A stretch of 64,000 nt of DNA, taken from assembly GCA_009741485.1 (NCBI GenBank), contig CM019220.1, positions 25,795,048-25,859,047 on the forward strand, read 5' to 3'. This DNA comes from Malurus cyaneus samueli. Taxonomy: Eukaryota; Chordata; Aves; Passeriformes; Maluridae. Below the pieces are notes generated by a model. The model ran no database searches. It was not told the DNA's origin and saw nothing but the letters and a program-made list of their open reading frames with translations. Below, in pieces: positions 12,191 to 24,425 of this stretch (position 1 is its first letter; the number at the start of each line of letters is the position of its first letter). The position numbers and the translations under genes are program-made.

Positions 12191-15100
12191 TAATGAGGTG
12201 CTTGCACGTTTTTTAACAAATAGGAATTGTAAAAAAATCTTCCCCGTTTCTTTTTAATAAAGAGTAACAAATTCGTGCAGATGCCACGTTGTTGGAGCCG
12301 GTGGCTGCTTGCCTTGATGCGATTTCTGAGTGTGTTCCTGGTGTTTTCTACTGTGTGGATCCCACAAGGAGCAGTGCAGTGGAGCGTTTGTGACCTGCGG
12401 AACAGGTGAAACAGAGCTCTAGTCCACCTCTGAGAAGTGTTATTTGTGAAAAAGCTGAAGCTTTTGGCCAAGTAACCAAAGGTAGTTTTGAGATCTGAAG
12501 TCACCATTTTGTGCAATGTCAGTATGTGCTTGGCTGTGCGGTAAATGGTTCTCTTTCCCTTTTTCCAAAGGTTCCTATGCTTTGAGGAGCCGTTGAATCT
12601 TCCCTAAACATGCCCGTGGTCTTTGAAGGAAAATCCTGTTTACAAGGTGCGACATGCTGCAGTCGTTAGGCTGCCCGGGGTAACTCAGGCAGGGCTGGTC
12701 CAAGGGAAAAATTCCTACTGAAAGGAGCTTCCCTTTGCTTTGAATAAAGAAAATTTCTGCTGGGAATAAAACTGGATCGTGGTGGGGCCTTACAAGGCTC
12801 CTCTGGCAAAGACAGGCAACGAAATACCTAACTTTGAAAGAAACTATTTCAAAGCAGAGGATAAAAAAAGCATTTCTAATCCCCAAAACACCTGCTTTAG
12901 GTGAATGACATGCTGGAATGATGTTAACAAGAGGAAGAGATTTTTAACTAATAGAACCATGAATATTCCTCCACATTACCTCCAAAATCCTTGAGTAAAT
13001 AAGGCTAATCCAAAGGCACAAAGGTAGATTTGCAAAGCAAATTTACCCTGGTAATACCCATGTGTCACTCCTGAGGAGATGGGGGCAATCACCCCAAGCA
13101 GATTACCCAGGACCTGAGGTACTGCAGCTCAACAGCACTGTCTCCAACGTGTGTCTTTCATTTTCTTACATGTCTTTATTTATTATTAAAGTGAGAGTTT
13201 CTCAACCTCTCCCCGCAGAGTTGGTCAGCTTGTGACCTCTGTGTTTTCTTTCCTTCCTTTTTTTCTTAATTTTCGGAAAGAATCACAGCTTTTAGTTAAC
13301 ATGATAGTAAGAACCTCACTGTTTGCACATTAAAAGCTGGCTGCCCAGCAGCCTTTTACACCTGCCCTGCTGCAGAGGGCTGAGCCCCAGTTTGCACTGG
13401 TGGTGGCAGGAAATGGGACAGAGCAAACTCTTGTTCAGAGTGGCAACTCAACGCCCACTCCTTTCCCCCTGAAGCCCCTTTTTGTCCTGGCTCCTCCCAA
13501 AAGACAAAAAAATCTCAGTTTTCCCAAGCTCTGGAAGAAGTACTAACTTCAGGGGGGAAAAAAGAGAAGGTCTTTAGAGGCTTCTTTATATCATTGTGTC
13601 CAATGGGTTCCCAGCAGAACAGGAGCAGGTGGCTGGCCCCAGCAATTTCCAGGCTTAGGAGCAGCTCATCCCCACATTCTGCTGTCCCAAGGGTCCCCTC
13701 ATCCCCACATTCTGCTGTCCCAAAGGTCCCCACACACCCCAGAACGCTGCAGGCAGCCTCAATTGGAGCATCCTTGCTGCACATCCCTCAAGTCCCCAGC
13801 CTACTGTGAACTGTACAAAATACACAACAGCCCAAAGCACGGAGTTTTGAGTGTGGTCATGGGTAGGTCAGGGTTATTTTGGCTTTGTGGTGCATGAAGC
13901 AGACAGGAGATATTTGCTCTGCAGCATAAATTAACATGATCTTAAGGCAGCGTTCATTTGCATTCAATGACACACCTTCTCAGGGAAATGCTTTTCATAT
14001 TAAGTGTGTTTTGGGTGGCAGAGCTCGACTGGCACTGTGTGCATGACTCTCGAGTTCAGATGCAGATGGAAGGATGCTGTCATCCCGGGAAGGAGCCGGA
14101 AAAGTCTCAGCTGAGCCTACCCACAGCGAGACGCGTCTGCGGCTGCTCATTTCTGCAGGAGAGATCACACATGGGGAACCCCTGAGTCGCTGCCTTCAGC
14201 AGCTGGAGGGGTTTCTTCATCTCCTGAGATGAAAGGTCACTCTTTTGTTGGGCAGCTTTCACCCCTGTCAGTCCCAGCCTGGGGGGATTCCTCACCTTCC
14301 CTTTGTGGGGATCACAAAGAGCTTCCCTTCTCTGCCAGCCTTCTGCAGCTCAGTGCCTTCCCCGGGATTAACCTCAGGAGAAAAGGTGTCTTTCTGTGCC
14401 AGAATCTGGGAATTACACATTCAATTCCCTTCTCTAACAGCACCTGGGCTCTGGTTTTGGGGCAGTCACACGATTTGGCTACGGTTCTTTCCTCAGCTGC
14501 AAAATGGGAAGAAACCTCCTTCCTTTAGCCTTTAGCCAAAGCTACATGTCTGTATCAGTCTCTTACCCATTTCCAGTTCAAACCAAAAATCTGGGTTGTT
14601 TCTAAAGCACCTGCAGGCTGTCTGGGCAGCCTGACCTCTTTAGGATAATTAACGAGGCCACCACAGAGCTGTCCATGCCGGTGGCTCCACTCGGGGCCTG
14701 CCGGCATCCCCTTAGCACCAGGAGGAACTAATAATGCAGGGAGAGCCAGGGACTCTTCCTCTGGGGGAAGAAGCATAACCCAGCTGACTGCGGGATGAAA
14801 ATTTACTGCAATATGTAGGGATCACCATGGAAACCTCTTTATTTTATTTCAGCCAATCTTTCTGCGCTGTCACAAGCAATATCACCTTCTCACTAGCCAT
14901 AAAGGAAAGGTTCCCAGAGGGTTTGTAACCCCTGCTGGCTGGCCAGGCCATCTGCCAGAAAGGCACGTTTTCTCCAAGAAAACCGTTTCCTCAATGGTTC
15001 TTCTGCTCACCAGGTGGGACTCCACCAATGCTCTGGTCCTGCATTGCTCCCCCTGCAAGGATGGTGGTTTTTAGCTTTGAAAATAAGAACAGGTACAAGC

Positions 15101-15970
15101 AGGAAAGTCTGTTGTGTCGCTGCCACCATTTTCACCTGTTCCCATTCCCCCATTTCTGAAGGAAACTGCTGTTTTGCCATGCCTTTGGGGAGCTGCACAT
15201 TTTGAATGACAGCTCTGTCCATCTGCCATGCCCTAGTGCTGAGCTGATAACCTTTGTGTGAGTAGGAAAGCAGGATACACCCAGCAGCTTCTCCGTGGAA
15301 AATCTGAAATGAGACTGAAGTCACACCTAGTGAAGCTCCACTTGAAGCTCCTTTGCAGGAACCTAAGACTTGGAAAAAATGAAATTATCCATTTTGGCTT
15401 CCAGCTGTGGTGACGAAGGTGAGGATGGGAACTGCTGTCTCTTCAGAGAAGCTACATCTGCCCTACAAATACCTCACAGAAAACAAGCTCTTTTCATGGC
15501 ACAGCTCCATCCTAGTCCTGCTCCTGACACAAGCAGCACCTTCAAGCTCTGCATATCAGAATGAGAAGAGCTTTGGTTTTGGAAGATCACCGTGACCCAG
15601 TTTGCAGAGCCAGATAAATAGGTCAGGCTTTCCAGACCTCTAGTGCGTCACATCTGAGTTGCACTTACATCCTGTACAACGAAAATCTCAATTTACATTC
15701 ACACTCATGGGTGAAAAGGCTTGAAACCATCACCCTGCTCGTTCAGAAGTGTTTCTAAAACGCTGAGTGGTTTGAGGGACGCTGGTGCTGTCCGTGGGAC
15801 AGCCTCTCATGGTTCTGTGAAAGTTCACCTCCCTTCAAGCGGAGCACAAACCCCGCTGGCAAAGCCTCTCTCTCCAGGCAAGATATCACCCATTCCCTCC
15901 TCACGCCTGGCCGAGCACGAGCATCTATTTGCAAATGAGCAGCCTGCCAGAGCCGCCCCCACCCCGAGCT
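12191..15970. other. Unique non-coding DNA, no gene seen
   Basis: No exon or RNA gene recognised. A perfect-period 33-bp duplication lies at 13665-13730. Frames in this interval are under about 110 codons and show no domain. Confidence 0.5.
13665..13730. repeat. 33-bp tandem duplication, 2 copies
   Basis: Copies at 13665-13697 and 13698-13730 share CTCATCCCCACATTCTGCTG and the rest of the unit. They differ at one base (AAGGG versus AAAGG). High identity suggests a recent duplication. Confidence 0.92.
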
Positions 15971-15972
15971 CT

Positions 15973-15987
15973 GCCAGGGGGCGAGTG
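15973..15987 (+). promoter_or_regulatory. Candidate CTCF-binding site
   Basis: GCCAGGGGGCGAGTG matches the core of the vertebrate CTCF consensus (CCA-x-x-AGGGGGC-type core), including the central CAGGGGGCG. The upstream flank fits the full 19-bp consensus only weakly. It lies in a GC-rich stretch (15.86-16.2 kb) of otherwise unremarkable DNA. Binding and orientation effects are inferred only. Confidence 0.35.
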
Positions 15988-17370
15988 ATGGCCACATCCC
16001 CTCGCAGGGTGCCCACATCCCCCCGCAGCCAGCGCTGTCCTGACTGCCGGCCCCTGGAGCTCCGGATGATAATTTCGCCACCAGGCAGCTGCAGATCCCG
16101 GTGACCTGATTTGCCCCACCAAGCACAAGTGCCTGCAGCAAGGAGGGGCTTGTCAGCAGGGGCAGCGCTGGAGCGGGGAGAAGGATGCGATCAGCGAGCA
16201 TCCCCCCGCCTCCCGCTGTAAACTGCCTCGCCTCCAATCACCTCTTGCCAAAAAACAGCCTCTGATACAGCCGAGGAGGCAGAATCGCTAAGAGAGCTTG
16301 CTTGATGGCAAAGCCCTCGGATACTCTCAAACAGCTGCTAAAGAATCATCACCTTGCATTGCAGACGAGGAAATATTATTTGCAAACTCTATGTATTTCC
16401 CAGGAGAAAGATATGCCAGGGGAAAAAAAAAAATCACAGGGAGAATGCAGCTGCAAAATGACCCTGGGCAGAAGAAACTGAAGTCCAAGCAGTCACATGG
16501 AGTGGCACATGCACCTTGAAAAGGGCACTAAAAAAGAAATTAGACACGTATTCCACTGCCTTGGAAAAACTGTGCATTTGCAGTGGGTTTTTGTTTTTTT
16601 TTTTTCCACTCTGAATAAATAAATTACAACAGACACATTTAAATAAAATGAACCTGCAAGCCAGCTTCCTTTCTGAGTTTCAGGTTGGATGACCCCCTAA
16701 AGGGCCAGCCTCAGTAGCCATGCTTAGGAAGAGGTAACTAAAGCAATCCCACGGGCAGGTGGGCCAGCTGGACCCCCTCACCTTGCAGAGAGGCATTTTC
16801 TCACATGTACAAGAGGATTTTTCAGCTTGTATTCGCTAAACAGCAATTTGGTAGCCCAACTTTTTATGATGGATCAGTCATCGTGGTTTGCAAGACAGGA
16901 GTGTCCACCCACTGACTGAATAAATTTAGTCATCCTCATTCCCTATCAGCTCGTCTTCAGCTGAGTTACAAAGTACAGCCCAGGACACTGCTAGATCTGC
17001 TTCCTTAATAAGCTCATTTCTCAGCACAAACACTGAAGCAAAGTAGGAGTTTTCTACCTCTTGTCACCAGGAGCACGTCCCAGGCCCATCCCAGCTGCCA
17101 AAGAGGACGGATGGGTAGGAGAGATGAATGAGCAGAAAGTGGGGGATTCTCTGGAAAACGGCTCAGGATTGCCGCTGGTGTTCCAGCGCCGCTTCTGTGC
17201 GGCGGTTTTAGGATGCTCCATTTGTCGCCTTCTCCTCGTCTGCCTCGTCTGCTTGGAGTGTTGGCTCTTCAGTGAGAGCCCATCTCCCCGCCTGGTTCCT
17301 GATGCAGGAACAGTCTGTTCTCAGCTGAGGCCATTCAGTGCTTCAGCAATATAAATAACGACATCTCACG
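15988..17370. other. Unique non-coding DNA, no gene seen
   Basis: After a GC-rich start, the sequence becomes AT-richer, with an A10 run (16422-16431) and AATAAATAAA at 16613-16622. No exon is identified. AATAAA hexamers here have no accompanying transcript evidence. Confidence 0.5.
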
Positions 17371-18350
17371 TCTATTTTTGACATGACGTTATTTTGAAGG
17401 AAGCCAAGGAATCATTTTTCCTGATGAGCTGGAGTTAAATTCTTTTGAGAAAACATTACAATATCACTCACAGCAAACATCTGGTGGAGGAGTTCCTGCC
17501 TTGAGAATGCGGCAGGCGTAGGCTTGTTGTAAGATCAGGTGGAAAGATCTGCCCCAAAACTGTTTTTATCCAAGATAATAAACCTTTTAGAGATAATAAC
17601 ACCAGCAAATAATTTTTAACAAAGAAGCCCGAACAAGCCTTTCAAAATTTGACATTTTGAAGAAACTGCAAATTTCCCTTGTTTTGTTTCAGAAATTTGT
17701 GGAATTTTGCATTTTGGCACCCATGTATATGTTAGATTTTACTGCAATGTCACGCAGGAACTTTTGCAATGGAAAACGAGTACTGGAAAACATGGGCCAA
17801 TGTAACCTTTCAGGAGATTCTGATGTAAATTTGGATCAATGCATCTTGGAAAATTTTAAAATAATATTTTGACTCCCCAGTTTAATATGTGCTAAATGGT
17901 TTTCATATACATCAATCATTGTTCCACAGAGACTTCAGAAAGAGAAATCAGAAAAAAATAAAGTCATGTAATGCATTTACTTACTACTGTACTTACACAG
18001 TGGATTTGTAGTGCTGTTACTGTGAGCTTATTTTGCCATAGGTTTCTTTTTGCCTTAGTGTAGAAGTTCATTGGGAAACAACCTGAGGATAAAATCTGCA
18101 ATAAAGCAATCCATAATAACAATAAAATATTCAAAAACATGCTTTAAAAATCAGAAAGGACTGCATATATTCATGAGGCCTTCACACTTTTTTAAGATGG
18201 AAAAATGGTGGAAATGATATTTGTTAAATGTTTTATTTTAAAAATATTTGCTAAATTATGCCATAGCAGTTAATCTATCATCAGCAATCTGGATGCTATA
18301 AATATTAATAATTATTCTTCAATAAGTGAATTAGTAATTCAATAATTAAT
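17371..18350. promoter_or_regulatory. AT-rich candidate conserved regulatory block
   Basis: About 1 kb is strongly AT-rich, free of CR1 or simple repeats, and packed with TAAT/ATTA cores, ending in a cluster at 18300-18350 (several ATTAATAATTA-like and AATTAATGGG motifs). No coding frame exceeds 75 codons. The pattern is typical of homeodomain-regulated enhancers near developmental genes but is not specific. Confidence 0.25.
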
Positions 18351-20084
18351 GGGAACCTTAATATGTATGAATATTTTCATCACTTTTGCCCATTTTTCCA
18401 TCTGTCTGGCTGTCCTGCACAGAGCTCCTGCAAAGCAGGTGAGACAGAGCCCAATCTCCAATCTACTCCAAGATTACACAGAAATGCCCAACTGTGCTCT
18501 TGACCTTGACCTGAGAGCAGCAGGGCTGCCCACTCCTTTGGGAAATACTCCTTCTGCTTTTGTAATGTGAAAAAATTCGTCTGAAATACAATATTTGGGT
18601 GCAAGGGTCACAACCTCGTCTAAGAGCTTGTCCAGAAGTGCAGAGGGGAGTGTGCAAGTGCTGCACATCCTGAGCAGCCACGTCCTTGTTTCCAGTTTTT
18701 TTTCTCTGCTGTCTTCCCCTGCCCATTCAAGGGCCACTCGTGAGACAACACAGCTCTCCAGAGGGCTCCTGGGTGAAGTGCTTGCTGAAGGGAGCTGTCA
18801 CACAGGGCCTTCAGATATTTGCCCTTTTTCTGTCTCCTGCACATTCCAAGCATTGCAGCAAAGATCAAAGCCTCCAGATGGGTTGCTTTCCCCCCAAAAG
18901 CCAACCCAACCGGTTTGGTTTCCCAGATAAATTTATCCCAGGGAGATGCAAACTGTGAGGGGGAAATTTGGCAGCCTGCTCATACCCCCTTAGAAAATAA
19001 AAGGAAGGGACAAGGAAGTTCACCAAGAGTGTTAGACCACAGAGAATCTAAGAAAAGTGAACTCTGTCTCCACATTTTTCCAGCCTGCCCTTCCCAGCCT
19101 TCGAACAGCTTTCCCATGGATGCAAATCTTCATGAGGAGCAGGTGCAGCAGTCCAACACTCACCAAGGGGATCTAGACAGTGCCTGGGAAACACTCATTA
19201 CGTTTATTAACTGGAAAAAACAGTACAAAATTGTCCAGATTATAGATTGCTGGCACCTCTCCCTCCAGAGACAGCCTCCTCTCCCATTTTCACTGTCCTG
19301 TTCTTGTGCCCATCCCATTTTCTCTTAGCTCATCTAACCAGACATGGAGGAACTCAGCTCACATTTAGCACCAAGAAGTGCAGGTTTTATTGACCATCTG
19401 TTTCTGCCCTCTGCTTGCACGGCCTGAGGCTGCTCTGTTTGCTCCTGTTGAATTCACTGCCTGCTCCTTGCAGTCTTTGCCCAACCCAGACCTTTAAATC
19501 AGCAGCACCGTGGCAGCACTTCCACCAAAACTCACACCTTGATGTTAGAGAGATGTGCTTCTCTTCTTAGGCATCACCCCTCAGGCACCTCCATATTCCC
19601 AGGGGTATCCTGAATACCAGACTGGCCAAAACATCTCTGAGACCAGTCCACAGAGGGCTTTGGAGGACTCTTGCACCTCAGTTCAGCGTGTCTGCAGCTC
19701 CCATCTGTCCTTGCAGTACATCATGTCCTCTCTGGGAAAGGCCAAGAACACATTTCCTGCCAAGGTCAGGTTTTTTTCAACAGAGACATGTGGGCTAGAG
19801 AAAGGCAGGAAGACACACAGGAAAGACAGACAGAAAGGAAACAGAAGAGAAAAAATTATCACAATGTGGAACTAGACAGGAGACGCTCACTTGAAGGATA
19901 TAAAAAGCATTGGAGAAGAGAGAGAGATGTCATCTCATCATGTTTAGTCACACGAGAGCTGCTTGCTGAGTGAAAGCCGAGCAGTCAGGGACCACTGAGA
20001 GGGCTGGCTACAGGCAGCAGCAAGCAGGAAACCTCCCTGGGAGCACCAGAGCTCCCTGTGACAAGGGTGGGGTGAAAAGCCACA
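18351..20084. other. Unique non-coding DNA, no gene seen
   Basis: Several overlapping frames (up to 169 codons at 18819-19328, plus) exist but share no recognisable domain, and codon content looks like translated intergenic DNA. A purine-rich AGACAGA-type stretch lies at 19795-19860. Confidence 0.5.
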
Positions 20085-20226
20085 GGGATTAGCTCAGCTG
20101 GTTGGAGCATGGTGCTAATTTTGCCAAGGTTTGGGGTTTGATTTCTGTGTGGGCTATTCACTTAGGAGTAGGAATTTAAGATCCTTATGAGCCCCTTCTG
20201 ACTCAGAATATTTTGTGATTCTGTGA
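20085..20226 (+). mobile_element. tRNA-Ile-derived SINE with CR1 tail (TguSINE1-like)
   Basis: The head (about 20085-20156) matches a tRNA-Ile gene. The A box is TTAGCTCAGCTGG (20089-20101) and the B box GGTTTGATTTC (20135-20145). The anticodon arm TGGTG-CTAATTT-TGCCA still folds, with the Ile anticodon AAT at 20117-20119. The rest (about 20157-20226) matches a CR1 3' end: GATCCTTATGAGCCCCTTCT, then GACTCAGAATATTTTGTGA and TTCTGTGA. This chimeric structure is that described for passerine SINEs of the TguSINE1 type, which are copied by the CR1 machinery. It is not a functional tRNA gene: the acceptor stem does not pair and the T arm is eroded. Head-plus-tail identity is clear; the exact subfamily is not. 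Confidence 0.9.
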
Positions 20227-20869
20227 GATTATCCTCAGTGGAAGCCTCTCCCTGTGCCCACATTGCCCACAGGAGCCGAAGGATTGTGTTTAATGGCTCT
20301 GTACAGCTCCCAACACCAGGTGAAGCCCTCCTGTCAGAAATTTGGGTTCAGAGTCCTCCATTCCAAGGCAATTTCCAGTTTTTGTAACTATTATCTTCTC
20401 CCTGCTTGAGGGTGATGTCACAAAACAGCTGGTGTCCTCACCAGATAAGACAGACAACCAAATTCATTATCAGGGGCTTCCTTTGCGCTGAGAGTCATTT
20501 TTAGTCTGGCAACAGTCAAGGTCAAGTCGTCCACCCCACAGAGATGTCAGCACAGCATTTGCATCTGTGTCACCAGGTAAGGTGCTGATCTTTGAAACCC
20601 ACCCCAAATGTTTCATTGTAAAGTAACAACTCGAAGCAAAGCTACCGGGAACTCACCGTTTAAAGATGACAACAGTATTGCCCCAGGCAATGAGGAGAGA
20701 GCAGCCAGGCTGGGTGCAGGGAACACCAGGGGGAGGGAATGGAATGGGCCCTGATGATCTGAAGCTGGGTTCTTGCAAATCACTGGGAGATGGACATTAA
20801 GGTCACTGGAGATTAAATTTTATCCTGGCTTTAACTCTCTGTTGCCAAAGACCATGTGAAGCCTGCACA
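20227..20869. other. Unique non-coding DNA, no gene seen
   Basis: No frame or repeat of note. A GAACACCAGGGGGAGGG string at 20720-20736 resembles part of a CTCF core but lacks the final GC; I do not call it. Confidence 0.5.
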
Positions 20870-21260
20870 TGGAGTTATCTGATAAATTTATTAAAGTGTA
20901 CCCACCTCAGACACAATCTAATGAACAGATTATGCATTAGTTGGACACATACACAGAGAAACAGTCCCATCTCTCACCAGAATAAACAACGTTTCCCAGT
21001 TTTAATTGTGCCCTGATGTTATAACGATCACAACTAAACTGGGTAATCATTCATTAAACATGAGCTAATTCCATGTCCTGCTATAATTATTATTGTTTCC
21101 TGAAAATATAACGTGTAGTAAAGTGCAATAAGTGCAAATTGAAATATTGCTTTTGGAAGGTTATTTATTACTACCTTCAGCTGTAAACATTTATAACTGA
21201 AATTTATTAATCCACGGCCTCTTCATATAAATATTTTATGTTCAGCCTCAGGGATCTGCA
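20870..21260. promoter_or_regulatory. AT-rich candidate conserved regulatory block
   Basis: A 390-nt stretch with dense homeodomain-like cores (ATGCATTAG, TCATTCATTAAACATG, ATAATTATTATTG), a TGATAAATTTATTAAAG palindromic segment near 20878 and AACATTTATAACTG near 21186. No repeat family and no coding frame. It has the texture of deeply conserved non-coding elements, which I cannot test without an alignment. Confidence 0.3.
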
Positions 21261-24074
21261 TCTTCTCCTTTAAACGTCTCAGTCTTGGTGTCTGCACCAG
21301 CAAAATAATCACAGGAGAGAAAGTTTGCTGTCTGGTGTTATTGGCCATGCTGCTTTAACATCAGGCAGCATCCCATATCCTGCCCCAGGTAAATGCAGAT
21401 GTGAGGCAGCAGCACACCTGGTGCATTAATTGCTTTATCAATTAGTTGGTGCAGCACATGGAGTGCTCCTACATGCCACAGGCCAGCCCAGAGTCAGTGC
21501 TTCTTTTATTGCAATCATTCTGCTGAGATTTTCCTGCTGAGCTGAAGAAAATGTCTGGGGCAGCTGGGGAAAAAAAACCTGTGAGCATCAGTGAAGAGGG
21601 AAGGTTTACAGAGTCTTCAGTCTCTGCTCTGGTTTCTATTTCCATGTGCAGCAAAAAGGGTCCCAAAGCAAGAGGTGTTCAGATAATGGGAAACAAGTTT
21701 AGGAGCTGGTCTTAAACATCACCAGACTCGGGACATGGGCTGCTCCTCACCATGACTGCAGAATTCCCAATGCAGAGGAACTTTCCAGCTGCTCCGAGCT
21801 GTGTCCAGACAAATGAATGTGCTCACACTGCAGAATGGGGAAGGAGAGGCAGCTCTTGCTCTTCCTGATTCCAGCTCAGAAGCTTCCAGTTCCTCCTTCA
21901 CTGCGCTCCAGGAAGGTGTGAAGCCAACAGCAAGCCAGGCTGTGCCTCCAGCCCAAACCCAGCTTGCTGCCATTGCTGTTGGCTACACAATTCATCAGCC
22001 AAAGCTGTCACAGACTCACACAGCCCTGCCTTGGAAGGCACCTGTCCTCCCTCCCCTGGCTGGATCCTGCCATCCCTCCTGCCCGGGTGCCAGGGCTGGG
22101 CTGCTCTGTGCTGTGCCCAGAACTGATGGAGATGTGCAGAGAGCGATAAAGAGGTGCTTGTTCAATCCCAACCTCTAATTTATAATAAATCGTTTGGGTT
22201 TCCATGGCACCCATCCAGAAAAGTTGAAGGAACTGGGACTGAAGTAGCTGATCTGCTAACAAAAATAATGTGTGCATTTCAATGATAAATTATAATTTCC
22301 ACAGTGGAGGCGCTGGAAGAAGGCCAGATCCATATCAATCCTTTCAAAATGAACTAATGGTTCTCCCAAGACTCCCAGTCCCTCCTCACACTACCAGGAA
22401 AAAGCACAAATCCTTAGGGAAAGCAGCAGAGCCTCTTGATGAATATAATATGTGAAGGGTGAGCCAGCATGAGTTTGCCAGGGAAAAAAAAAACACCTCA
22501 CCCTGTCCTAAATAATCAGAATTTACTGAAAGGAGAAGGAAAGTAATGGCTGAGGGATAGGCAGGAGATACCATGTGGGCTCTCCAAGGAGCTTCCTCTT
22601 AAGTGCCCCAGAAGAGCATTAACCCTTGGAGCATGAAAGAGGAGCGGGGCTCTCAGCGTTTGTGTTCAATTACCTGCACCCAGGGACTGCTGAGCCTGTT
22701 TGCCTCTGGATCCCCCGTTCCACCAGCGAATAAACACACACACGGGTGCCTCTCTCCCCAGTGCCTCTTCCCATCTCTGCCTCTCTCATTGCCTTCCTTC
22801 CAACCCATACAAACTGGGAATAAAACCTGAGGAAAACCTGCTTGAAGGATTGCCACCAGTCCCCAGCTCTGCAGGTAAAACCCCCGTGTAAATAAACGGG
22901 ACTAAGTCCCTAAAACACTGTGTAGGGTTTTTTTCCTCCCTTCTGTTTGATTTCTGAGCAGTCGTTTATGACAGTTTTTAGCAGCCCTTGAGTACTTGAT
23001 GCTGCATCACTTACAGTATGTAAGGGGTATTGATCTCTCTGAGTTTATCCTTTTAAATGGTTCCCATCGAGTGCCGGGAAGTCAACCAGTTTGAGCTGAG
23101 GAGCTCATCTGCAAAACCCGGGATGGGATGATTGAGCCTGCTCAGAAAATGGGGGTTTGTTTGGTTTCTTTTCCAGAGGGAGCTCAAGTGTACTGTGTGT
23201 GTGCAGTCATTAAAACCCAATGTTTGCATGCCCTTAAAAATCATTTTATAGCTGTGTTGAGTGTCTCCAAGCATTAAATATGCTCTATAAGTAGTTGGCT
23301 AACTAGCTGGGTGTGCTGTAAAGGCAGCAGTAAATAAAACAATAAGACACTAAATATCAGCTGTATTTCATTGTCAGGGATACTTTTCCAGCCATGCAGC
23401 AATTCCCAATGTTGAAAACCTTGATTTTTGGTTTTCACGCTACATTGTGGATAGAATTCCACCTAATCTCTTAAAGTTATGCCAAATACCTCTCACCCAT
23501 TAATCTGATTACCCTCCCACAAAGAGTGAACGTGACTGATACTGAGCAGGTAGAAACATTTTCTGAGGCTGGAAATTGCTTCCCAGGTCTACACACTCAG
23601 TAATGTTGTCAAAGCTGAAGCTGCTTGGTTTAGGTCCAGGTGACACTAGAAATCCATTTGTTGTCACTTACTGTAATATTGCAAATATTGAGGGGGTTTT
23701 GGCGTTACCAGATTTTCCCCAGACAGAGATGATTTTCCTGGCAAACTCATCTGGCTCAGATGGAGGAATCTGTGCTTTGTGGACGGTGTAAAGGGCATCT
23801 GCAAGGAGAAGGGAAACTGAGGGTGCATTGAGGGCAGCTGTTCAGATTAACCCTTCCTCCATTGCTCTGTTTATGGCACAGCAGATGTTTCAGAACCATG
23901 CCCTTCATCCCATCCCCATCCCTCTGAAATCTGCTGGCTTAAAACACCCCAGGCCGTGAGGGAATCCCAGCCCAACTGCCCAAAACAACTCAAAAACCTG
24001 AAGCACCCTTGGCAATCCTTCTACAGGATTTAACTTTCCTTTAAAATAGTAGAATCCTTGCATTTGGACAGGAA
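21261..24074. other. Unique non-coding DNA, no gene seen
   Basis: No exon recognised. The longest frame (21801-22178, plus, 125 codons) has no domain. Short A runs and a small CACACACACGGG stretch at 22733-22746 are the only simple repeats. Confidence 0.5.
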
Positions 24075-24425
24075 ATCATGTGCCACTGTTATCCCACACC
24101 AAGCCATGACCTCGAGTGCCACATCCTCCAAATTCCTCAGGGATGGTGACCTCACCACCGCCCTGGCAGCCTGTCCCAATGCTCAACAGCCCTTTGGGAG
24201 AAAAAATATTTTCTAACATCTGAGCCAAACCTCGCCTGGTGCAGCCTGGGACCTTTCTTCTTGTTCTGTTACTTGGATGTGGGAGGAGAGACTGACCCCC
24301 AGCTCACTGTCCCCTCCTTCCAGGGAGCTGTGGGTCCCCCTGGAGCCCCCTTTTCTCCATGGGGAACACTCCCAGCTGCCTCAGATCCTTCAGCCTTGTG
24401 CTCCAGGCCCTTCCAAGAGGCTGCC
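24075..24425 (-). mobile_element. Older CR1 LINE fragment, minus strand
   Basis: The plus strand follows the reverse complement of a CR1 3' region in order: GAGTGCCACATCCTCCAAAT, CTCAGGGATGGTGACCTCAC, CCTGGCAGCCTGTCCCAATG, AGAAAAAATATTTTCTAACA, a GTTACTTGG segment, then GAGAGACTGACCCCCAGCTC, CCTCCTTCCAGGGAGCTGTG, CCCCCTTTTCTCC and CTTGTGCTCCAGGCCCTTCC. It differs at many positions from the copies near 1.3 and 50.9 kb and belongs to a different, older subfamily. Frames crossing it are fossils of untranslated 3' sequence, not genes. Confidence 0.88.

Noticed and set aside
20085..20156. Functional tRNA-Ile gene
   Set aside because: Acceptor-stem ends do not pair, the T arm is eroded and the head runs straight into a CR1 tail, so it is a SINE.
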